64,000 bases of DNA from CAWFZT01 sp963820415 (lineage in GTDB: Bacteria > Chloroflexota > Anaerolineae > Anaerolineales > Anaerolineaceae): the NCBI GenBank assembly GCA_963820415.1, contig CAWFZT010000005.1, positions 124,001 through 188,000 of the forward strand. The letters are read 5' to 3'. This document shows positions 53,708-63,300 of this stretch, one piece after another. Under the pieces are notes generated by a model. It saw nothing but the letters and a program-made list of their open reading frames with translations, did no database searches and was not told the origin of the DNA. The translations under genes were made by a program, and so were the position numbers. The number at the start of each line of letters is the position of its first letter. Positions within the stretch are counted from its first letter, which is position 1.

Positions 53708-54719
53708 TCAATCACCAAATGTGTATTCTATCTCAAATCCGATTAACTCTTTCGCCCGGTCAATGCTGACCAATGTCCCCGTTCCAACCAGCTCTTTCTT
53801 AAAGACCTTTACATCCGGATAGAATAATTCCGCTAATAAATTGGATGCCAGGCCCGTCCAGTTCTGATCATCATTAACGAATAAAACATGGCTTCCCTCG
53901 TAATTTGCGACAAGACCCTTTTCGACCGCCTGGGCTGAATCGCGCTCATCCAAACAGGTCCAGAAATTCACCCGGTGAGACATGGCAAACCAGTCATCGC
54001 CAAACCAATCCGGATGGAGAGATTTAGCCTCTTGGTAGGAGGCGCGGTTCTCATATATTCCTTGGGCGCGCAGCTCATTATACCTGGACCAGGCTCCTTC
54101 GAACCACGCCTGGCGTTCCTCCGTGGACAGTTTCGCCAGACGATCACAGAGCTCACGGGCTCTCGCCTGTCGGGCCGGATTGGTTGTGTGATATTCCGCA
54201 GGTACAACCCAGGGCAGCCGCAGGGCAATGCTGGATATTCCGGACCGCTGCCAATAATATTCTCCGATTTCCTCAATTACATATTTAGAGAATGAATATG
54301 CATCCGTTGGTGTCCTGGGATGCTCTTCATCCACCGGTAAGTAATGCAAGGGGGCTGCTTTTAACCCGAACAGCTGTCCCATGGCATTGATCGAGCTGGC
54401 CTGAACCACCCGGCGGATACCCTCCTCTTCACAGGCTTTAAAGTATATTAAATGTACCCTGGACATTGATTTGAAAAATCTTTTCACCGGTTGAAGCAGC
54501 AGGATGGGGAATCGCTGCCAGGTGAACGACCGCATCAATCCCGCGCAAGGCCTGGCGTAGAGCTGGATAATCGGTGATATCACAGGCTTCGTATACTGCG
54601 CCAGGAATTTCCAGGTCTCGGGTTCGTCCAATAACTTTGACCTGGTCTCCGCGAGCTACCAACCGTTGGACGACTGCCTTACCTACGGAACCTGAGCCAC
54701 CGGTAATCAGTACCTGCAT
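53708..54719 (-). CDS. NAD-dependent epimerase / uronate dehydrogenase-like, one-base frameshift
   Basis: The first frame (ATG 54719) gives the Rossmann start MQVLITGGSGSVGKAVVQRL, then VHLAAIPHPA and INVQGTFNIL, and stops at 54438. The other frame resumes with KACEEEGIRRVVQASSINAM, then the catalytic YSFSKYVIEE (YxxxK) and runs to 53708. Removing one T from the run at 54440-54442 (minus strand) joins them as FNILKACEEEG, exactly as in the family. Extended-SDR enzymes of this type oxidise uronates to aldarolactones or epimerise sugar nucleotides. It overlaps the region before the dehydratase gene. Confidence 0.78.
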
Positions 54720-54770
54720 GTTGTTGATCCTTTGCTGTGTAAGGGATGCAATACCCGGTCATCGCATTAT

Positions 54771-55751
54771 TCAGGCATGATAGACCGCCTGGCGCAGACC
54801 CTTCAGGTAGCCAATCGCAAAAAGTCTGCCTAACGAAGAATAGGAGGGGTTATCATTATTATCCCCTTCCATCGTCGGGACATGATCCGGGCGGCAAATT
54901 CCTTCATACCCAATTTCCCGGTAAGCCTGCATGCATGCAACCATATCAGTCTTGCCTTCATCATGAAAAGTCTCCACAAACTTTTCGGCCGTTCCCCGCA
55001 CATCCCTGAAATGGACGAAGAAAATTTTCTTTTGACGGCCAAAATGGTGGATCACTCCAGGCAGGTTATCGGTCATTAATGTGAAGTTCCCCTGGCATAA
55101 AGCGATCCCATTGATCGGACTGGGCATCAGGTCGAGGAGAAGCTGGTAATTTTTGATGCTGGACATAATCCGCGCCAATCCACGGATCGGCGAAAGCGGT
55201 GGATCATCCGGGTGCATCGCCAGTTTGACGTTGGATTCTTCGGCTATCGGAACAACCACCTTCAAGAATTTTTCAAGGTTTTCCCAAAGTGTTTCCTCGC
55301 TGACAATCCCGTATTCGGTCAACGGCGCATTGCGCATCAGTTCATGGTCATAACCAGTCGCCAACGCCCCACCCCGGGCTGGGACGGTCGTAGAAGTGCG
55401 CATCCAGTTAAAGACCGGCATCCATTCATAGCACCAGGTAGAGATGCCCAACCGGCCCAGGTTGCGGATCAGGTCGATCACATATTCCATCTCCTGATCT
55501 TTGCCCGGCAAGCCCAGCTTGATCTTGTTCATCGGCGGACGGCTTTCAAGGACATCGAAATGAAAACCCGCGTCTTCGTAGGCCGTCTTCAACCGCAGTA
55601 GCGACATATAACTCCAGGGTAGATCCTCCTTGGGGACATCCAATCCCTGGCGAAAATCCATCACTCCAACCACATCATCGATCCCGCATTGTTTAACTAT
55701 CCGGGCCAAATGAGTCTCAGAGGGAGCAAAAAACTCGGCAATCTTGATCAT
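54771..55751 (-). CDS. uxuA: Mannonate dehydratase
   Basis: 326 residues from ATG 55751 (MIKIAEFFAPSETHLARIVK). It dehydrates D-mannonate to 2-keto-3-deoxygluconate in glucuronate breakdown. WCYEWMPVFNWMRTST, VKLAMHPDDPPLSPIRGLAR, CQGNFTLM and KIFFVHFRDVRG carry the His/Cys/Asp metal ligands of the family. It is shorter than the Escherichia coli enzyme (394), like many Gram-positive forms. It is the first gene of the minus-strand uronate block. Confidence 0.88.
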   Translation of the reverse strand: MIKIAEFFAPSETHLARIVKQCGIDDVVGVMDFRQGLDVPKEDLPWSYMSLLRLKTAYEDAGFHFDVLESRPPMNKIKLGLPGKDQEMEYVIDLIRNLGRLGISTWCYEWMPVFNWMRTSTTVPARGGALATGYDHELMRNAPLTEYGIVSEETLWENLEKFLKVVVPIAEESNVKLAMHPDDPPLSPIRGLARIMSSIKNYQLLLDLMPSPINGIALCQGNFTLMTDNLPGVIHHFGRQKKIFFVHFRDVRGTAEKFVETFHDEGKTDMVACMQAYREIGYEGICRPDHVPTMEGDNNDNPSYSSLGRLFAIGYLKGLRQAVYHA

Positions 55752-55879
55752 GTATGACAATCCTTTTTTCAATCAAGTGGAATCTCGGGATCGCATGGGA
55801 TTACGGCGGCGAATATATACCAGGTCTAATTATACCCATGTTCCCGAAGACCACTAAATCGATTTTGACGAGAGAACCA

Positions 55880-56250
55880 CTAAATTTCGCCGGAATAGAC
55901 GGCAACATGCTCTCTAGCGAGAAGGGCGGCAAGACCAATGGCTAACTCCTTATCCAGCGGATCAGTAGGATTAATGCTGAGTTGAAGCAGGTGCAGACGT
56001 TGATCGAAGACCACAAACCCGTTGAGATGAAGCACATCGATTTCGATCTCGATCCCACCGCCGCGCTGGTCATAAAAGTTAACATCGGCCAACAAAACCC
56101 GGCTGTCTTGGCATTTTCCTCGGTAATCCTGACCCGTCAACCAAAGCACGTCTTTCGGTTCGAGGGTAGAATAATCACGCCGAATTCCACATTGCCCTTT
56201 GCTTTTTGGCAGCGAACAACCATTCTGTGCACGGGACGAACATAGGCGTC
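55880..56250 (-). pseudogene. Remnant of a DDE transposase
   Basis: Read right to left, one frame gives RPVHRMVVRCQKAKGNVEFG, and the next continues STLEPKDVLWLTGQDYRGKC, ADVNFYDQRGGGIEIEI and finally DPLDKELAIGLAALLAREHV ending YSGEI. FYDQRGGGIEIEI is like the YDxRGGxE(T/I)EI segment of certain DDE transposases. The sequence then jumps to what should be the distant C-terminus, so a central piece is deleted as well as one frame being broken. The family is not named with certainty. Confidence 0.5.
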
Positions 56251-56432
56251 GGCTTCGGCTGTCACTCAGCCAAACTGATGGGCGGGATCGGCGGGATCGC
56301 TGAACCAATGCCTGAACACTTTTCGCCAATTGCGTGGGCCGGCTAACCGAATAATCATAGATATGCACGCCATACCCGCGTTCCAAATTGTCCTAGAAGT
56401 GTGGCTTGGATTTAAACTGAGTACACAGATGA

Positions 56433-56463
56433 GGTCGCAGGTCCGAAGTCCTGTTCCGCCCAC
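56433..56463 (+). repeat. Degenerate tRNA 3' end, probable attachment-site relic
   Basis: GGTCGCAGGTCCGAAGTCCT followed by GTTCCGCCCAC mimics the T-arm and acceptor 3' strand of a tRNA (canonical GCAGGTTCGAATCCTGT then a 7-base acceptor arm and A73). One base is substituted and one inserted in the T-loop. No matching 5' acceptor strand (GGGCGGA) lies in the preceding 200 bases. With an integrase fragment next door, it reads as one end of an element that used a tRNA gene as its target. Confidence 0.55.
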
Positions 56464-56465
56464 TT

Positions 56466-56490
56466 AAAACCCCCCACAGGTGGGGGTTTT
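56466..56490 (+). terminator. Intrinsic terminator
   Basis: Arms AAAACCCCCC and GGGGGTTTT around a short ACAGGT loop form a strong GC stem with a T-run, followed by GTTT. It directly follows the tRNA-like end, as a terminator would follow a tRNA gene. It also works for the integrase fragment read from the other side. Confidence 0.75.
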
Positions 56491-56524
56491 GTTTATCTGC
56501 GCTCTATATATGGGGGTAGAGGTT

Positions 56525-57070
56525 CTATGAGGTCTTCAGCGGGTGTAGATCGGGTGCAGTTGGGTGTAGATGATTTTGAGTGTTTAGTTCAATCGGAGTG
56601 ATCAAATCGTCGATTTTCTGGGCTGCTTCCACCTGAATGCCAGGAAACAGGTGACCATACACATCTAGTGTGATGGATGACTTGGCATGCCCCAGTCGGC
56701 GAGAGACAACGATCACCGGAATTCCGTGGTTGAGCATTAAAGATGCAGCTGTGTGGCGCAGATCATGGAAGAGGATCGATGGTAGGCCAGCATTTTTAAG
56801 AAGCAATTTAAAGTCCCGCAGCAGATTACGATAAATGATTGGCGTGCCGGTTTTGGTGGTGAAAATTAATCCGTACTTACTCCAGCGTTCGCCCGCAGCC
56901 TTTCGTTCTTCGTTCCTCTCGTAAGGAGCTGCTCCCAAATGCCTTTGACGTTCTACTTTCATCGCTGCGTTCACAATTGTGCGGATCAATTCCGGCAAAC
57001 ATTCCAATCCCTGGCCAGTGATCTGTTCCATGATTTCAGGCTGTAAGGTAAAATTATCTTGGTAGGTCAT
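56525..57070 (-). pseudogene. Chimeric ORF: IS256 transposase start fused to integrase C-terminus
   Basis: 181 codons. Residues 1-56 (MTYQDNFTLQPEIMEQITGQ up to YERNEER) are the start of the transposase encoded at 34252-35427, nearly unchanged. Residues 57-181 are the C-terminal half of a tyrosine recombinase: LIFTTKTGTPIIYRNLLRDF, then FHDLRHTAASLMLNHG, VVSRRLGHAKSSI and TLDVYGHLFPG, with the later catalytic Arg, His and Tyr. The first catalytic Arg of the recombinase was lost with its N-terminus, so strand exchange is not expected. The junction (about 56903/56904) keeps the reading frame. The transposase start and binding site are intact, so it may still be translated. Confidence 0.85.
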
Positions 57071-57158
57071 GTGTTGCTCCTTTTTGGTGTGGTAACCGTA
57101 AGGATAACCTGACCTACTTCTTCTTGTTAAGGTCCTGAATTTTACAGAAAATAGTTTA
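56904..57158 (-). mobile_element. Right-end fragment of the IS256 element
   Basis: This segment repeats 35261-35515 almost base for base, including the GTGTTGCTCCTTTTTGGT leader, the first 56 transposase codons and the end GAATTTTACAGAAAATA (57137-57153). It is in the same orientation as the full copy 21.6 kb to the left, making a direct repeat of about 255 bases around the accessory island. Confidence 0.88.
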
Positions 57159-57221
57159 CATTACTCCGCTTTTTCAGGGGTTATCTTCCACGACAGGCTT
57201 AATTGTTGTAATATATATAGT

Positions 57222-58790
57222 ATGATCGGATTCCTCCATCAGACCCTGGCTGATTTATTTCGGGATATTCCGGTTACAGTTCTTTCACCCGGCAATCTGG
57301 CTGAGGCGTCAGTTACTGATGTTGCCTTTGATTCGCGATCTGTCCGGCCAGGCAACCTGTTCGTCGCCCTGGTTGGCGAGAATGTAGATGGGCATCTCTA
57401 TATTCCCTCTGCGATTGAGCACGGTGCAGCCGCGGTGGTCGGCAGCCAGCCAATCGGTGAACTGCCCGTGCCTTATATCCAGGTGGAGGACACGCGCTTT
57501 GCCCTGGCACACCTTTCGGCGGCATTCTATGACTTCCCGGCGCGCCGGCTTACCGTGATTGGTGTGACCGGCACTGATGGTAAAACGACTACCTCCAATT
57601 TAATCTTTCAAATCCTTTTAAGCGCCGGCTTACGAGCAGGTGTCATCTCGACCATCAGCGCCGTGATTGGCGACGAGGTGCTGGACACTGGCTTTCACGT
57701 CACCACCCCTGAAGCACCTGATGTGCAGCGTTACCTGGCGCGCATGGTCGATGCCGGGCTGACTCATGTTGTGCTCGAATCGACCTCGCATGGGCTGGCG
57801 CAGCACCGGGTGACGGCCTGCGAATTCGACATCGGCGTGGTGACCAACATCACCCACGAACACCTGGACTATCACGGCACGTACGAAGCCTACCGGGCAG
57901 CTAAGGGCCGCTTGTTCACCGCGTTGGAAGAGACCCGCCCGAAAAAACACGGCAACCCGCGCCTGGCGGTGCTCAACCGGGACGACCAGTCTTATGAATA
58001 CCTTAGTTCAGTTACCGCCGTGCGTCAGGTAGATTACAGCCTGCATGAAAATGCCCAGGTGTGGGCGAAGGATATTCACTACGGCCCGGGCGGCATAGAC
58101 TTCACCGCTGCCGGGGAAGATTTCCGGGTGCCTATTCATTCCGACCTGGTGGGGGCTTTCAACGTTTCCAATATCCTGGCTGCTATCGCCGCCACTATAG
58201 TCGGCCTGGATATCCCGGATGAGACTGCCGCTCGCGGCATTGCCGCCATGGGTTGTGTGCCAGGGCGCATGGAGCGCATCGACCTGGGGCAGAATTTCAC
58301 CGCCATCGTCGATTTTGCCCATACCCCCAACGCTTTGCAGCGCGCCCTGGAGACGGTACGGCAGATGGCGCGGGGGCGCATCCTGGCTGTATTCGGGTCG
58401 GCCGGTTTGCGCGACCGTCAGAAGAGGCGCATGATGGCCGAGGTCTCCGCGGCCATGGCCGATCTGACTGTCCTGACCGCCGAGGACCCGCGCACTGAAT
58501 CGCTGGAGGAGATCCTGGCGGAAATGGCGCAAGCCGCCGCCCAGAAAGGCGGTATAGAAGGCAAAACCTTCTGGCGCGAACCAGACCGCGGCGAGGCGCT
58601 CCGCCTGGCAGTGCATATGGCGCAGCCGGGTGACCTGGTGATCGCCTGCGGGAAGGGTCATGAACAATCGATGTGTTTTGGTACAACCGAATATGCCTGG
58701 GACGACCGGACTGCCATGCAGGCGGCTCTCGCCGAGCGCCTGGGATTCGCAGGGCCTAAGATGCCTTATCTACCCACTCAGAAAAATTAA
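57222..58790 (+). CDS. murE: MurE: UDP-MurNAc-L-Ala-D-Glu--amino acid ligase
   Basis: 522 residues. It adds the third residue of the peptidoglycan stem peptide. The ATP loop VTGTDGKTTTSNLI, then THEHLDYHG, the carbamylated Lys region YRAAKGRLF, and VDFAHTPNALQRALETVRQM are plain. The motif that selects the amino acid (DNPR for meso-diaminopimelate) reads EDPRTE here, so the substrate is uncertain; L-ornithine or lysine are alternatives. No Shine-Dalgarno sequence precedes ATG 57222, and an AT-rich TAATATATATAG box lies right before it, suggesting a very short leader or none. Confidence 0.92.
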   Translation: MIGFLHQTLADLFRDIPVTVLSPGNLAEASVTDVAFDSRSVRPGNLFVALVGENVDGHLYIPSAIEHGAAAVVGSQPIGELPVPYIQVEDTRFALAHLSAAFYDFPARRLTVIGVTGTDGKTTTSNLIFQILLSAGLRAGVISTISAVIGDEVLDTGFHVTTPEAPDVQRYLARMVDAGLTHVVLESTSHGLAQHRVTACEFDIGVVTNITHEHLDYHGTYEAYRAAKGRLFTALEETRPKKHGNPRLAVLNRDDQSYEYLSSVTAVRQVDYSLHENAQVWAKDIHYGPGGIDFTAAGEDFRVPIHSDLVGAFNVSNILAAIAATIVGLDIPDETAARGIAAMGCVPGRMERIDLGQNFTAIVDFAHTPNALQRALETVRQMARGRILAVFGSAGLRDRQKRRMMAEVSAAMADLTVLTAEDPRTESLEEILAEMAQAAAQKGGIEGKTFWREPDRGEALRLAVHMAQPGDLVIACGKGHEQSMCFGTTEYAWDDRTAMQAALAERLGFAGPKMPYLPTQKN

Positions 58791-58910
58791 CCACAGATGA
58801 ACCTAGATAAAAGTTGAAAACTAAAACAAAGAAATTTCTCCTTTTCTTCCATCAAAGTTCATCATTGGCTAAACATCTTCTCTTCTATCAGTGTTCATCT
58901 GTGGCTAATT
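58785..58910. repeat. 126-base inverted-repeat element (MITE-like)
   Basis: Arms 58785-58808 (AATTAACCACAGATGAACCT then AGAT) and 58887-58910 match as reverse complements at 20 of 24 positions. ACCACAGATGAAC-type units are a common dispersed intergenic repeat in environmental bacteria. The left arm contains the murE stop codon, so the element supplies the end of that gene. Confidence 0.6.
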
Positions 58911-58931
58911 CTTAAGAATGGAGCGATACAA

Positions 58932-60198
58932 ATGAACTCACGCGAGCGTGTCGAAATCAGCTTTGAACCACCAGCAGCCGGATCGGGTGCCGCTCGACCT
59001 GGGGGCCAGCGCCGTCACCGGCATGCACGCCAGCTCGGTGTACCTGCTGCGCCAGGCGCTCAAGCTTGACCCGCTGGGGACACCGGTCAAGGTCATTGAA
59101 CCATACCAGATGCTGGGCGAAATCCAGCCGGATCTGATCGAAGCCCTTGGCGTGGATATACTAGGTTTGCCGTTCCCGCGCAATCTATTCGGTTTCCGCA
59201 ACGAGAATTGGAAAGCCTGGACGCTGTTCGATGGCACGCCTGTGCTGGTTCCCGAAGCTTTCAACACCGTGGCGGAAGCGGATGGCAGCATCCTCATGTA
59301 CCCGGAAGGCGATCGTTCGGCGCCGCCCAGCGGGAAAATGCCCAACGGAGGGTATTACTTCGATACCCTTATCCGCCAACCCCCGATCGATGATGACCGG
59401 CTGGACCCGGAGGACAATTTGCAGGAATTCGGCCCGATTAGCGACGCTGACCTGGATTATTTCAAGACCGAGGCGGAGCGTCTTTTCAACCAGACCGGCA
59501 AAGCCGTGCTGGCCAATTTTGGCGGGACTGCGTTTGGAGATATCGCCCTGGTGCCGGTCCCGTGGATCAAACACCCGCGCGGCATCCGCGACGTGGCCGA
59601 ATGGTACATGAGCACTTCCATGCGCCGGGAGTATGTTTATAAAGTCTTTGAGCGCCAGTGCGAGATCGGCCTGGCTAACCTAGAGAAAATATATCAGGTA
59701 GTCGGTAACCGGGTTACGGCGGTCTTCGTCACCGGCACCGATTTTGGCACGCAGGCGGCTTCCTTCATATCGCCCAAATCCTACCGTGAGTTGTTCATGC
59801 CATTCCATAAAGAGGTTAACGATTGGATCCATCGCAATACGAACTGGAAGACTTTTATCCATTCCTGCGGCTCGGTTGTATCGCTGATTCCGTATTTTCT
59901 GGAGGCCAGGTTCGACATCCTCAACCCGGTGCAGACTTCGGCGGCAGGGATGGACCCGAAGACTTTAAAAGACCGCTTCGGCGACCGCCTGACCTTCTGG
60001 GGGGGCGGAGTGGATACTCAAAAGACGCTGCCCTTTGGCACCCCCCAGGAAATCCAGGCTCAGGTAGCCGAGCGCATGCGCATCTTCGGTAAGGACGGTG
60101 GTTTTGTGTGGAATTCCATCCATAACATACAGGCGTCTACACCTCAGGAGAACCTGGTCGCCATGTACCAGGCGGTAGCACAATATAGAACATTGTAG
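58932..60198 (+). CDS. Uroporphyrinogen decarboxylase-family protein, one-base frameshift
   Basis: The true start is probably ATG 58932 (GGAG at 58920-58923), reading MNSRERVEIS; then one T too many in TTT at 58962-58964 breaks the frame. The rest continues from the frame that opens at 58948: LNHQQPDRVPLDLGASAVTG onward to 60198. The joined N-terminus MNSRERVEISLNHQQPDRVP is the standard opening of this family. WGGGVDTQKTLPFGTP and FIHSCGSVVSLIPYFLEA are family landmarks. Many members are corrinoid-dependent or unassigned methyltransferases rather than haem enzymes; the substrate is unknown. Confidence 0.8.
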
Positions 60199-60352
60199 AT
60201 TGCTGATTTTTGATTGCTGATTGTCGATATACGATTACCGATTTGTGATGGTTATTTCTGAATTGGTATAATTGGATTGGTGCTACTATTGCACCATATC
60301 TGTAAGAATTCCTACCTTTGATTCCTGAAAAAGAATAAAAGGAACCCTGCCA

Positions 60353-63300
60353 ATGTCTATTCAACCTACCCAGCCTAACATGTCCCGACGGCGGTTTTAT
60401 AAAGCTTTAACAGTATTCCTGGCGGTATGGCTGGTGGTTTCAATGGCCTGCGCCATGCCGGCTGTCCCTTTATTCGCGCCTAGCTCGACCCCGACTTTAC
60501 CGCCGCCCACCAGCACCCCTTTGCCGCCAACTCCCAGCCCAACCCCGCTGCCGCAAACTCCGCCTGTGCTGGTGGAGACACAGCCAGAATCTAATGGGGA
60601 TTTGCCTGCCCAGGGTCCTATCACGCTGATCTTCAACCAGCCGATGGAACGCCCTTCGGTAGAAGGCGCCATACAGGGTAAACCAACCCTTTCAGGCCAT
60701 TTTGAATGGACTGACGATACCACAGTCAAGTTCATCCCGGATAAACCTTTAACTCCTGGCAGCGACCAGACACTGACCGTTTCCACCAATGCCAGGGCGG
60801 CCAATGGCCTGCAAATGGTCCAGGAAGTTGATCTGGCTTTCAAGGTTCCGGGTTATGTGACATTGCTCGACCGTCTGCCCAAGCCTGATGCATCGAATAG
60901 TGATCCGGGGTCGGCGGTAGTGGCTTCTTTTTCCTCGCCGATTGTGGCCCTCACGGCCGAATCGACCAGCCAGCCGGCTGCCTTCACCCTCGCTCCTCCG
61001 GCAAGCGGGCGCGGCGAGTGGTTGAATACCAGCACGTATATTTTCTACCCGGATCCGCCATTGAAAGGCGGGATTACCTATACGGTTTCTCCTAATACCA
61101 CCCTGGTAGATACCTACGGTTCGCCCCTGGCAGCCGACCAGGTCCAACCGTGGAGTTTTACTACTGCGCTCCCTAAGCTGCTGTCCTACTCTCCCAAGGG
61201 GGATACACCGATCGGCCTGGATGCGACGTTTTCGCTGGCATTCAATCAGCCGATGGACACCGCAAACGTGGAAGAGAGTTTTTCACTGCAGGAGGCCTCG
61301 GGAGGGCGTGTCTCGGGCCAGTTTACCTGGAACGACGCCGGCGACCAGGTTACTTTTAAGCCAGATGTCTTGCTTTCGCGCAGCACGGTTTACACCATGC
61401 TACTGGTGGGGCTGGCGCGCGGACGCGGCGGTACCAGCCTGGGAGAAAACGTGGTCCAGAACTACACCACCTACCCGCCGGTCAACCTGGTGGACGTGGC
61501 GCCAGCCGGGCGCAATGGGATATTTGACAGCGGGTACGCCTCGATCTTCGTGAATTTCAGCGCCCCGCTCGCCCCAGATCAGCCTTTCGAGAGCCTGGTC
61601 ATGCTGAAACCCCCGCTAGATAACCCGTCCTTCTACGTCGCGCCGGGCAGCAGCAGCCTGACTATCACTGCGCCTTTCCGGGCCGCCACGCTTTACACCA
61701 TCACGGTGGCTCCTGGGTTGCGGGATGTTTGGGATGGCATCACTACGCTACAATCCAAGGTGGATTTCCACACTCAGCCGGCTGAACCAGCCCTGACTGT
61801 TCCCCTGGTCCAAATGGGATCAAATATCCTTTTCGTCCCTATGGGCGAAAAGTCAGTGACCGCCCAGGCGGTCAACCTGCGTGTGCTGAATGCCACATCA
61901 AATTCTCTGTCGGTGGATGATTTCATCCGCTTTGCGATGATGTCTACCAGCGACCTTTACAAGAATTTCTCCACCCCGGCCGAAGTGAGGTGGCTGCAAG
62001 GGCTGACCCTAGCGCCCAACGCCACTCAGGCGATCAACCTATCCCTGTCGCCCTCCGGGCGCCCTATGTCGCCCGGCCTGTATTATTATTCATACCAGGC
62101 GCCGGAACTGAGCAAGAATATCCCTCCCGGCCTATCCTTTCTGGGTGTGGTCAGCCATATCCACCTGATGTTGAAATACACTCCCAGCCAGTTGACTGCA
62201 TGGGCAGTCAACCTGGATGAAAATTCGCCGGTCAACGGTCTTTCCATTTCTTTCAGGGATCGCAATGGCAATTCGTTGGGCACAGTCGTCACAGATGCCC
62301 AGGGGTTAGGCGAGCTGGATATCAGCCCCATCGCTGACAATGCTTTCCCCTTGGTTGCCGTTGCTGGACAGCCTGGCGACCCGGATTTCAGCCTGGCGAT
62401 GAGCGACTGGCAGCAGAATGTGGCCCCCTGGTCGTTCGGGCTGCCCACCTCGGACGGGCGCGACCAACCATTGCTTTACCTGTATACCGACCGCCCGATC
62501 TACCAGCCCGGGCAGGCAGTCCATTTCCGGGCGGTAGTGCGCCAGAACATCAATGGCCGCTACACCGCCCTGGACGCCAATCAGATCACCGTGCGATTGA
62601 TAGGTGATTATGCCGTGGAAACCGGTCTCACTCCCCAGCTCGGTTTGCAGACCTTGCAGTTAGACCCCTATGGCAGCACGTTTGGATCTTTCCAGATCCC
62701 CCAGGATGCTCCCCCTGGTTATTATGAGCTGTCGGTAGACGAGGTCAAAGGAGTAACCGTTAATTTCCAGGTAGCCCATTACCGCAAGCCCGAATTCGAC
62801 GTACAGGTCAATTTTCCCGAGCCCGCCGTAAAAAGTGGGAAAGACTTGCAAGCCACGATAAAAGCGGCGTATTATTTTGGGGCGCCGGCTGGCAGCCTGG
62901 ATGTGCAGTGGACGCTGTATGGTGAGCACCTGCCGTTCTCTCTCCCAAACGGTTATCAGGTCGGAAAAGTCGACCTGAGCTGGGCGTATAGCTCTTTCAG
63001 CTTCGTTCCTGAATATGCCAACCTCGGTAAATATCTGGTTCAAGGTAAGGCGAAGACCGGCCCGGATGGGACGCTAAATGTTAGCATCCCGTGGGCCCAG
63101 GTTGCTAGCCTGACCGATTTCCAGCAGTCACAGATCTTGACCATTGAAGCCACTGCTGTGGATGAGAGCGGCATACCGGTCAGCGAGCGCGGCCAGTTGC
63201 TGGTGCACCCGGCGGATTATTACATTGGCGTCCGGCCTGGGGCTTGGATGGTCCCGGCGGGCAGTGAAGTTGGTTTCGACATCCAGACTAACGACTGGGA

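Noticed and set aside
60198..60240. Direct repeat GATTGCTGATT (two copies) before the macroglobulin gene
   Set aside because: Two short AT-rich copies only; not enough to call a repeat element or operator.
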